A DNA stretch of 64,000 bases. Origin: Archivesica marissinica. Taxonomy: Eukaryota > Mollusca > Bivalvia > Venerida > Vesicomyidae. A program made the position numbers and the translations under genes. Below the pieces are notes generated by a model. That model did not search any database. It saw only the letters and a program-made list of their open reading frames with translations, and was not told where the DNA came from. Positions 13,001-25,000 of this stretch are shown here, piece by piece. The stretch lies in the NCBI GenBank assembly GCA_014843695.1, contig CM026400.1, positions 44,802,638-44,866,637 on the forward strand, written 5' to 3'. Every line of letters begins with the position of its first letter. Within the stretch, counting starts at the first letter, position 1.

Positions 13001-16000
13001 AGGGGAGGTTGTATGTTACAGGTCCTCCAGTATAAGATGTATGTATATATAGGTGTTGAGGTATAGGGGAGGTTGTATGTTACAGGTCCTCCAGTATAAG
13101 ATGTATGCATATATAGTTGTTGAGGTATAGGGGAGATTGTATGTTACAGGTCCTCCAGTATAAGATGTATGCATATATAGTTGTTGAGGTATAGGAGAGA
13201 TTGTATGTTACAGGTCCTCCAGTATAAGATGTATGTATATATAGTTGTTGAGGTATAGGGAAGATTGTATGTTACAGGTCCTCCAGTATAAGATGTATGT
13301 ATATATAGTTGTTGAAGTATAGGGGAGATTGTATGTTACAGGTCCTCCAGTATAAGATGTATGTATATATAGTTGTTGAGGTATAGGGGAGGTTGTATGT
13401 TACAGGTCCTCCAGTATAAGATGTATGCATATATAGTTGTTGAGGTATAGGGGAGATTGTATGTTACAGGTCCTCCAGTATAAGATGTATGTATATATAG
13501 GTGTTGAGGTATAGGGAAGATTGTATGTTACAGGTCCTCCAGTATAAGATGTATGCATATATAGTTGTTGAGGTATAGGGAAGATTGTATGTTACAGGTC
13601 CTCCAGTATAAGATGTATGTATATATAGTTGTTGAGGTATAGGGGAGATTGTATGTTACAGGTCCTCCAGTATAAGATGTATGCATATATAGTTGTTGAG
13701 GTATAGGGGAGGTTGTATGTTACAGGTCCTCCAGTATAAGATGTATGCATATATAGTTGTTGAGGTATAGGGGAGGTTGTATGTTACAGGTCCTCCAGTA
13801 TAAGATGTATGTATATATAGTTGTTGAGGTATAGGGGAGATTGTATGTTACAGGTCCTCCAGTATAAGATGTATGCATATATAGTTGTTGAGGTATAGGG
13901 GAGGTTGTATGTTACAGGTCCTCCAGTATAAGATGTATGTATATATAGTTGTTGAGGTATAGGGGAGATTGTATGTTACAGGTCCTCCAGTATAAGATGT
14001 ATGTATGTATGTATAGTTGTTGAGGTATAGGGAAGATTGTATGTTACAGGTCCTCCAGCTGCCAGATACCCTCGTACCAGAGGAGTATCATATAGTGAAG
14101 AATAAAGGCGTGATCGGCATCGAGTACCATGAGGAGTAAGTGATTATCACATTTAGTTTATACAAATTTATTTTAGCTCGATTGCGAAACAAGTTCTTTC
14201 AACTTATATTATTTGAAAGATCGTATGAGGTTTTTTATAGGTGTTCCATTAGAATTATATATCTATCTTGCTTCGTTGTGTGACACACACACACAGACAC
14301 ACGCACAGACATTGCCAAAATTAATAACTTTATGACCCACCCCCCCCCCCCAACACATCGACATGCCTATACATTTTTAAGAAATAATTATAAGATGTCC
14401 CCTATATATTCAAGATGTTGAAGCTTCTCCCCGAGATCAGGGAGAAATGTTCTACTTAACACCTTCTACACCATTTATGTTAGCTTGATTGCGAAACAAG
14501 TTATTAAAACATATATAAATCACTCTCGAGACATCATTTCCTGATGGAATCCATCGCAACGAGGCAGAGAGAAGAGGAAGCGTGGAATTTAAATGCCTTG
14601 CCTAAGGGCACAATCATAACAGCTCCAGTGGGGATCGAACTCCGATCCTGAAACGAATATTAATCACTCTCGAGATATCATTCCCTAATGGAATCCAGCG
14701 CAACGAGGGAGAGAGAAGAGGAAGCGTGGAATTTAAATGCCTTGCCTAAGGGCACAATCATAACAGATCCAGTGGGGATCGAACTCCGGTCCTGAAACGA
14801 CGCGCTACCGCTGCGCTATCACGACTTCCACAAACCTCTTATATCTATTACCGGTAAGTCTATATATTATTATGTTAGTTTTAGTAAATATTTCTTTCTG
14901 TTTGCAGTAAATACAGTAACCAAGTGGAAGACCATGAAAAGCATCTTGTTATCTTCCCTTCAATGTAAGTAATAGTATACAGTCAAACCCGTGTTAGTGG
15001 TCACCTTAGTACAGTCAAACCTGTTTTAGTGGTCACCTTAGTACAGTCAAACATCTGTTAGTGGACACCTTAGTACAGTCAAACCCGTGTTAGTTGTCAC
15101 CTTAGTACAGTCAAACCCGTGTTAGTGGACACCTTAGTACAGTCAAACCCGTGTTAGTGGTCACCTTAGTACAGTCAAACCCGTGTTAGTGGTCACCTTA
15201 GTACAGTCAAACCAGTGTTAATGGTCACCTTAGTACAGTCAAACCCGTGTTAGTGGTCACCTTAGTACAGTCAAACCTGTGTTAGTGGACACCTTAGTAC
15301 AGTCAAACCTGTGTTAGTGGTCACCTTAGTACAGTCAAACCTGTGTTAGTGGTCACCTTAGTACAGTCAAACCTGTGTTAGTGGTCACCTTAGTACAGTC
15401 AAACCTGTGTTAGTGGTCACCTTAGTACAACAGTCAAACCCGTGTTAGTGGTCACCTTAGTACAGTCAAACCTGTGTTAGTGGTCACCTTAGTACAGTCA
15501 AACCTGTGTTAGTGGTCACCTTAGTACAGTCAAACCTGTGTTAGTGGTCACCTTAGTACAACAGTCAAACCCGTGTTAGTGGTCACCTTAGTACAGTCAA
15601 ACCTGTGTTAGTGGTCACCTTAGTACAGTCAAACCCGTGTTAGTGGTCACCTTAGTACAGTCAAACCTGTGTTAGTGGTCACCTTAGTACAACAGTCAAA
15701 CCTGTGTTAGTGGTCACCTTAGTACAGTCAAACCTGTGTTAGTGGTCACCTTAGTACAGTCAAACCTGTGTTAGTGGTCACCTTAGTACAGTCAAACCTG
15801 TGTTAGTGGTCACCTTAGTACAGTCAAACCCATGTTAGTGGTCACCTTAGTACAGTCAAACCCGTGTTAGCGGTCACCTTAGTACAGTCAAACCTGTGTT
15901 ACTGGTCACCTTAGTACAACAGTCAAACCTGTGTTAGTGGTCACCTTAGTACAGTCAAACCCGTGTTAGTGGTCACCTTAGTACAACAGTCAAACCTGTG

Positions 16001-19000
16001 TTAGTGGTCACATTGGTACAACAGTCAAACCCGTGTTAGTGGTCACCTTGGTACAACAGTCAAACCCATGTTAGTGGTCACCTTAGTACAGTCAAACCCG
16101 TGTTAGTGGTCACCTTAGTACAGTCAAACCTGTGTTAGTGGTCACCTTAGTACAGTCAAACCTGTGTTAGTGGTCACCTTAGTACAGTCAAACCTGTGTT
16201 ACTGGTCACCTTAGTACAGTCAAACCTGTGTTGGGGGGTCACCTTAGTACAGTCAAACCCGTGTTAGTGGTCACCTCCATTAAGCAGCCAGCCTGTATTA
16301 ACCCTTTGCATGCTAGTGGCACATAAAATCACTTTTGCAAACAGCATAGAGCCAGATCAGACGGAACAGAACGGATCAGGCTATTTGCTGTTTGCTATTC
16401 GGATAGTGGAGCTACAGCACTTGGCTGAATAGCAAACAACATAGATCCTGATCAGACGTGGCATTACACCGCGGCTGAACTGAATCTACGTTGTTTGCAA
16501 ATGTGATTTTATTTACTCAGCAGGCAAAGGGCTAAGCAGCCATGTTTCCAGATTCCCAATATGTTGTTTTATTATACATTTGCCCTCTATTAAGTGTGCC
16601 AAGCAGTCACTATCTGGCTGCTTAAGACAGGTGTGACTGTATAATCATATTTATGCAGAACAGATTTTTCTAATTCTAACCTAATTCCTATTCACAAGAA
16701 ATTATTAAACAGATTTCTCGGTAAATTTTTGTATATACTATACTGTATATTATCTCTAAGTATGCATGTTTTACGCAATAAACTGTTGTTGTCCAGGGCA
16801 ATCTTGAACACAGGTTTCACTGTATTCTCACTATAATGTACAGTTTTCCCTCATAATCTCGAACACAGGTTTCACTGTATTCGCACTATAATGTACAGTT
16901 TTCCCTCATAATCTCGAACACAGGTTTTACTGTATTCGCACTATAATGTACAGTTTTCCCTCATAATCTCGAACACAGGTTTTACTGTATCCTCACTATA
17001 ATGTACAGTTTTCCCTCATACCTAATTCAATTTACCTTCACTGTTAACTTTTTGCACGCTACCGGTGAAAATAACAGCAAAATATATTGTGCAATTTCAT
17101 TAGCAATGCGTCGAAACGACACAAATCTAATCAAATTCTATGACATATTACTGGAGTTTTCAGTCACAAACAAGAAAAACACGTTAGTGAATTGTTGTCT
17201 GCAACCATTATTTGAACTATTTATAGCTTTTATTTTACCCAGCATGCAAAGAGTTAATCAAGCCTGCTTGCTCAGAGTGTGTATGGGGCATAATTAAATT
17301 ATTGATTAGGTATTGACGGGCCCTGTTGTGTCTTGAGTTATGAATTGGTACGAATTTAATTTAGCTTTATTGTGAAACACATACTTCTCAAGACCTAGTT
17401 TGCGAAGGAATGAGAGACATTGGTGAGTTACTGCCCCTGAATACGCCCTAAAAGTAGATAGGTCCTACTAAGTGTTTTCCTCTGTTTTTATCGTTGTTTC
17501 CTTTGCACAACAGGCTAGCAATTTTAATCCACTATTGCTTCTTATAAGTATTAAATTTCTATAAATTACTATATCTTCTACAGTACATACAATGGGTACT
17601 TATTTGTAAAACAATGTTATCAGTTGATTAACCACAGGAACTTGAAATGTTATCCATAAGCCACCAACGGTCTCGTACCTCTATCCTAGGACACCCCCCT
17701 CTATTTCTTTTTTTAATAGAGGGGGGTGTCCTAGGATAGAGGTACGAGACCGTTGGTGGCTTATGGATAAAATTTCAAGTTCCTGTGGATTAACACAGTT
17801 TTGATCAAGTCACATTTATCATACCGCAACATCTGGTTGCCTTTCAGTCGTTCAGATTGGATTTAAACCGAGGTCTCGTGTCGGTGCTTTACACTGTGCA
17901 CGTACAAGAACCAGAGGAGACTCTGGAATGGGTCTCTGTCTGTATCATTGCACTATCCACCAAAAATCTAAAATGACTAATCTCTTCAGGTGTCGTTCAT
18001 ATGAGCAATCGGTAGCGACGATAAATAAACATAAAACACACACATACCCCTTTGGGGGCCTCAAAATTAAAAAAAAAACTCTGTGGTTCTAGCTGGGTTC
18101 AAACCCACAGCTTCTCAGTTCAAACCCACTGCATGGTGGGCAACATATCTATTGCACCAAGGAGGTCAGACAGGAGTTATTGTTCTTAACTCATTAAAAT
18201 TGTTGACCTTCAAGCAGGTGCTTCCTTTCAGTTTTATTTGTTTTCTTTTCCAAATTTATAACCTGTCTGCTGAAACCTACAACGCGCAAGAAGTGACTGT
18301 AGATATAATTGTATATTGTATGTGGTATGTTTTAATGTTGGTCCGCCTCCGTGGTCGAGTGGTTAAGGTCGCTGACTTGTATACCACTGTAACCTATCAT
18401 CACTGATGGTCACGGGTTCGAGCCCCGCTCCGGCCGTGTCTCATTTATATGAAAAAGTTGGCAGTTTCTTATGGAAGTTGGTGCACCCAAGTACTGGTTA
18501 ACCGCTGGAGCCTGCCCAGGAAAGGTGTTGTTAGGTAAACTGCCCGCCGGCGATATAGCCTAAAATGGTGCTGATGCAGGCGTTAAAACCGAAATATAAC
18601 ATAATGTTTTAATGTTGTGTAGGAAACCGGCAAGTAGATTTGAGGTTGTACAACTGAAGGTGACCATGGAAGAGATGCTGGAAAAGGCCGGGGTGAATGA
18701 TGCGGACACGGAAATCAAAGGTCCAACACAGGTTAGCTACGAGGAGAAGAATTATATAAGACTCTGTCTTTCATTCTACAGTCAAACCTGTGTTAAGCAG
18801 CCAGCCAAGGGAATCACAGAAAGTGGCTGCTTAGCACAGGTGGTTGCTTAATAGAGGGCAAATGTATAATAAAACAACATATTAGGAATCTGGAAACTGG
18901 CTGCTTAATACAGGTTGGCTGCTTAATAGAGGTGACCACTAACACAGGTTTGACTGTAATTCTTTTTCTGTATTTTGATTATGTGTGATGTATGCATTGT

Positions 19001-22000
19001 TCAATATGTATTATATTGGGAAATAAAATATGTTTAACGCTTTCAACACCACAGACCTCTATTTATAGGCTTACAAAAAGTGTAGATCCAGATGAGCCGG
19101 CTCGTGATGAGCCGTCTCATCAGGATCTGCACTTTTTGCAAGTAGTATTACTAATTTTAGACAAAATTACCCATCTTGATAAATGAACTGGTCCGAATGT
19201 AATTTTCTTATTCATTTATTTGTCTAAGAATATCATGGACCAGTCCATGTGAGTTACTTGGTGTTGAATGGGTTAAACTAAGGTTTGCTACTGTCTGGTC
19301 TACCTATTGTGGAACATTATTTCTGAACTACGCAATTTCTTTCAAATAATATATGTCTGGCCCTTTTTTCTCTTAGTCATTTGTTTTTACGAAATTTACT
19401 CTTCATATTAGCGAATATGACATCGCTTTTATATAACTTTTTATGTCAATTGTAACATTTCCAACACGATGCGGCCGTCGTCAAAACTGTGAGGGAAACC
19501 TACAAGTAACTTTTAAATAAAATACCGGTATGTTAATCTAACTTAAACAAAATTCATAAATTTGCTGCCGATACCTTAGAAGAAAATGTAATTTTTATCT
19601 CGTACGATCTCAAGTTTCCTCTGAAAATAATCGGGTTTAACCCTTTGCACGCTAGCGGCAGATAAAATCACTTTTGCAAATAGCATAGAGCCAGATCAGA
19701 TGGCACAGAACGTATTTAGCTCGATTGCGAAACAAGTTCTTACAACTTATATTAATCACTCTCGAGACCTCATTCCTGATGGAATCCATCACCACGAGGG
19801 AGAGAAGAGGCAATGTGGAATTTAAATGCCTTGCCTAAGGGCACAATCGTAACGGCTCCAGTGGGACTCAAACTCCGAGCCTTTCGTACCTGAAGCGACC
19901 CCGCATCCACTGCATAGTCTGACACCTCAATCATGATAGAATCCGAGGGAGAAGGGACACGGTTGTAGTGTAGCTTGAACCTGCAACCGTGTGAAACGCT
20001 CCAGTTTCGAGACAGACACCGTATCCAATACACCAACTCAACTTCACAAATGCGCTATAGCTTTGTTTTACTTAGCCCCAGTCAGGGTCTATACTCTCTA
20101 TCAGGGTTCATTATAGAGGGCGAAATAGTCGCTGACTTCGCCCCCGTTTCTCCCTAAAACTCAACTCATTATATTTACTCAAAAGGCAGAGTTAAGCTAA
20201 TCTCCACCTATATACACACGACGTGGGGTATCTATAGCTTGCCATATTTGAATATTGATGTACAATAATGTTAATGATACTTTATATATGTGTCCGTCAA
20301 ACTCGCATGTTCCAATCCCCGCCTTGAGCCTACTAAGCTATAACCCAGCCTACTTAATAACAACCACTTAACCCTCATTGCCGTTGGTTCCAGCACTGCT
20401 GGGTTAGATTCATGCGAGGAAGATGACCTGCTTCTTGGCGATGTTTCTACTCTGGTGCATGCTCATGCCAGGTACAATGCTTAACACACCTCTGATCTCA
20501 GGGATCATTCTAGAGGGAGATGTGGGCGAAATTGTCGCCCTTGGGACCCTGACTAAGCCCGCTGGGGGCCCCACTTTTTTACGATTTTCAAACAAAATTT
20601 TGTCTAGTAAGATACACTGGTCCATTATAAAGCACTCCTTCTATTCAAATGTTGTATTTAATGGTTGTACTGTGCATTTTAACCCTATTTTGCAGAAGTA
20701 TATTAAAGAACACCATTTAAGGAAGCGATCACGCGCTTTCTCACTTCTCCCAAAAATTCTGACCTCACCGAATAAAGTGTTTCGCCGCGGCTGATCTGGA
20801 TCTATTTTGTTTGCAAATGTGATTTTATTTACTCAGCAGGCAAAGGTTTTAATGAGAGATGCGGAAGAAATCAATATAATGAAATCAATATAGCAATGGT
20901 GGAAATAATGAATAGAAAAATCAACACTTGTATTTTTGTGTATGTTGCGATTGGCATGCTGGTTCTTATTCATGGTTTCAGCTTTCTGGGAGGACGGGTA
21001 CCAGCAGGTGAATTATTGTTGTAAACTTGCATCACTGCTACCAGTATTAATATTGTTCTATTCACATTTAGTCTTAATCACAAGTTATTGTATATGTAGA
21101 TAATGTAGATTGCGTTTTGTATCTCAAAATGTATTTGTTTTAGTTTAAACATATTTTATTCAGTTCATTCAGTATATATACAGTATACAATACACAGGAC
21201 ATTTGAAATCGACTGGAAAACAAGCTGAGAGCTTATGTAAATTCCTTTCCATGAGGATGTTACATTATACAGTTGTATTTGTTTTAATTATATAGCACAA
21301 TTGATTGATGTTTTGGATTAGATTATTGGCATGGAATATTGGTTGCATATTTGCCTGGTATGTCCTGGTTTTTTTGTGGGTTTTTTTTCAAAACCTTACG
21401 GCTTCGTTTATTTCAATTTCATACAATAATTATATCATAATCTATACTTTACAAAGTGAAATATATCTTGGTTGATACGTAGTTTTGTCCTGTTAGTACA
21501 GGAGAGAACATAGAGACGGAGAAGGATTTATATTTGTTATATTTCGGGTTTTACGCCTGCATCAGCACCATTTCGGGCTATCTCGCCGGTGGGCAGTTTA
21601 CTTAACAACACCTTTCCTGGGCAGGCTCCAGCAGTTAACCAGTACTTGGGTGCACCAACCTCCGTAAGAAACTGCCAACTTTTTCATATAAATGAGACAC
21701 GGCCTGAGCGGCGCTCGAACCCATGACCATCAGTGATGATAGGTTACAGTGGTATACAAGTCAGTGACCGTAACCACTCTACCACGGAGGCAGACATTTT
21801 ATATTTGATTTAGTGATTAACCCATTCAACCCCAAGTAACTGACATGGACTGGTGCACCCATTCAACTTCAACCCCAAGTAACTGACATGGACTGGTGCA
21901 CCCATTCAACCCCAAGTAACTGACATGGACTGGTGCACCCAATCAACATTTAGTAACTGACATGGACTGGTGCACCCATTCAACACCAAGTAACTGACAT

Positions 22001-25000
22001 GGACTGGTGCACCCATTCAACCCCAAGTAACTGACATGGACTGGTGCATCCATTCAACACCAAGTAACTGACATGGACTGATGCACCCATTCAACACCAA
22101 GTAACGACATGGACTGGTGCACCCAATCAACATTTAGTAACTGACATGGACTGATGCACCCATTCAACACCAAGTAACTGACATGGACTGGTGCATGATA
22201 TTTTCAGACCAATAAATTGATAAGAAAATTACATTTGGACCAGTTCATTTATCAAACAAAATGGGTAATTTTTGTCTAAAAATAGTAATACTACTGGCAA
22301 AAAGTGCAGATCCTGATGAGACGGCTCGTCACGAGCCAGCTCATCTGGATCTACACTTTTTGTAAGCCTATTGAGAGGCCTGTGGTGTTGAAAGGTTTAA
22401 AGCCTCATGGCTTGTTCTTTTTCCTTCAAATGGAAATATAAAGCTGTAATTAAGATGCAAGGTTATCCTTGTGGTTTCTTTCATAATCCAGGATTTACAG
22501 AGAGTTATTGTAAATAGACACCGATAACAGGTAGAATTTAGAATTACTAATTTCACCAAAACTGATCTTCAAAATGTTACTTTGAACAATCTCAATAGAT
22601 TTTGAAAAATGGTAATATTATGTTGTTATCACAATTTCTAATCATTTGTGCATGGTAGGGCTTTAAGGGTACTATAGGGCCAGGGCTGGCAATACTAGGG
22701 CTACTATTTCTCCCAAATCACCCTCTAGCTCCAGCCCTGAAGGGAGGGGTGAGGTAGCTCAGGGAGACTATTTCTCCCAAATCACCCTCTAGCTCCAGCC
22801 CTGAAGGGAGAAGTGAAGTAGCTAAGGGAGACTATTTCTCCCACTTCACCCTCTAACTCCAGCCCTGCAGGGAGAAGCGAAGTAGCTAAGGGAGACTATT
22901 TCTCCCACTTCACCCTCTAGCTCCAGCCCTGCAGGGAGAAGCGAAGTAGCTAAGGGAGACTATTTCTCCCAAATCACCCTCTAACTCCAGCCCTGCAGGG
23001 AGAAGTGAAGTAGCTAAGGGAGACTATTTCTCCCAAATCACCCTCTAGCTCCAGCCCTGCAGGGAGAAGCAAAGGAGTCCCAATCACCCTCTAGCTCCAG
23101 CCCTGCAGGGAGAAGCGAAGTAGCTAAGGGAGACTATTTCTCCCACTTCACCCTCTAACTCCAGCCCTGCAGGGAGAAGCAAAGGAGTCCCAATCACCCT
23201 CTAGCTCCAGCCCTGCAGGGAGAAGTGAAGTAGCTAAGGGAGACTATTTCTCCCACTTCACCCTCTAGCTCCAGCCCTGCAGGGCGAAGCGAAGTAGCTA
23301 AGGGAGACTATTTCTCCCAAATCACCCTCTAACTCCAGCCCTGCAGGGTGAAGCGAAGTAACTAAGGGAGACTATTTCTCCCAAATCACCCTCTAGCTCC
23401 AGCCCTGCAGGGAGAAGCAAAGGAGTCCCAATCACCCTCTAGCTCCAGCCCTGCAGGGAGAAGCAAAGTAGCTAAGGGAGACTATTTCTCCCACTTCACC
23501 CTCTAACTCCAGCCCTGCAGGGAGAAGCAAAGGAGTCCCAATCACCCTCTAGCTCCAGCCCTGCAGGGAGAAGTGAAGTAGCTAAGGGAGACTATTTCTC
23601 CCACTTCACCCTCTAACTCCAGCCCTGCAGGGAGAAGTGAAGGAGTCCCAATCACCCTCTAGCTCCAGCCCTGCAGGGAGAAGTGAAGGAGTGCCAATCA
23701 CCCTCTCACCTACATGTATTTTCTTATTGTGATAATTATACTATGTATATTCATTGAAATAAAATATGGTTTAAACTAATCACCCTCTAGCTCCAGCCTT
23801 GCAGGGAGAAGTGAGGTAGCTCAGGAAGACTATTTCTCCCAATCACCCTCTAGCTCCAGCCCTGAATATAGAAGTGAGATAGCTATGGAGAATAATTCTC
23901 CCAAATCGCCCTTTAGCTCCACCACTGGTGGGAGAAGTGAGGTAGCTCATGGAGAATAATCTCCCAAATCGCCCTTCAGCTCCACCCCTGAAGGGGTTTT
24001 TGGGGCAGCTTAGGGAGAGTATTTGTCTCAAATCGCTCAATCTTGAGGACAGCCAGTGAACATGAGAGTAGTGTTGTTATATTTTCTCCTTGTTTTTCGG
24101 ATGCACAATCTGTGTGATGGTCACGGGTTCGAGCCCCTCTCAGACTGTGCCTGGTAGTTTGTTATGGAGGCTGGTATATTTACTCCTTGTTTTACAGATG
24201 CATAACCTGTGTGATGTTCACGGGTTCGAGCCCCTCTCAGACCGTGTCTGGCAGCTTGTTACAGAGGCTGGTATATTTTCTTCTTGTTTTACAGATGCAC
24301 AATCTCTGTGATGGTCACGGGTTCGAGCCCCTCTCAGACCGTGTCTGGCAGTTTGTTACGGAGGCTGGTATATTTTCTTGTTTTACAGATGCACAACCTG
24401 TGTGATGTTCACGGGTTCGAGCGCCTCTCAGACCGTGTCTGGCAGTTTGTTATGGAGGCTGGTATATTTTCTCCTTGTTTTACAGATGCACAACCTGTGT
24501 GATGTTCACGGGTTCGAGCGCCTCTCAGACCGTGTCTGGCAGTTTGTTACGGAGGCTGGTATATTTTCTTCTTGTTTTACAGATGCACAATCTGTGTGAT
24601 GGTCACGGGTACGAGCCCCTCTCAGACCGTGTCTGGCAGTTTGTTACGGAGGCTGGTATATTTTCTTCTTGTTTTACAGATGCACAACCTGTGTGATTGT
24701 CACGGGTACGAGCCCCTCTCAGACTGTGTCTGGCAGTTTGTTATGGAGGCTGGTATATTTTCTCCTTGTTTTACAGATGCACAACCTGTGTGATGGTCAT
24801 GGGTTCGAGCCCCTCTCAGACTGTGCCTGGCAGTTTGTTGCGGAGGCTGGTATATTTTCTTCTTGTTTTACAGATGCACAACCTGTGTGATGGTCACGGG
24901 TTCGAGCCCCTCTCAGACCGTGTCTGGCAGGTTTGTTACATAGGCTGGTATATTTTCTCCTTGTTTTACAGATGCACAACCTGTGTGATGGTCACGGGTT

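Larger units (their letters stand above)
14980..16639 (+). mobile_element. pogo/Tigger-like MITE (family D4) with an expanded 5' end and a nested family D insertion
   Basis: Ends TA|CAGTCAAACC ... GTGTGACTG|TA. The interior matches the unexpanded copy at 18779 (AGCAGCCA, GTTGTTTTATTATACATTTG). The first 32 bp have become an array, and a family D element occupies a TTAA site at 16298. TA duplication and CAGTCAAACC ends fit the Tc1/mariner-pogo superfamily; no transposase is present. Confidence 0.82.
19637..20850 (+). mobile_element. Family D MITE torn apart by nested SINE-E and family C insertions
   Basis: Left half 19637-19709 (TTAACCCTTTGCACGCTAGC ...) and right half about 20785-20850 (GCGGCTGATCTGGATCTATT ... 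CAGCAGGCAAAGG). In between are SINE-E (19709-19930, minus), a family C end fragment (20103-20160) and a longer truncated family C copy (20502-20765, minus). Confidence 0.75.

Noticed and set aside
20989..21007. Possible microexon after TTTCAG/GGGAG encoding D-G-Y-Q-Q
   Set aside because: Exon 7 (GPTQ) joins exon 8 (MHNLLEL) directly in phase 0 and matches AXDND1; adding this segment is not needed and lacks support.
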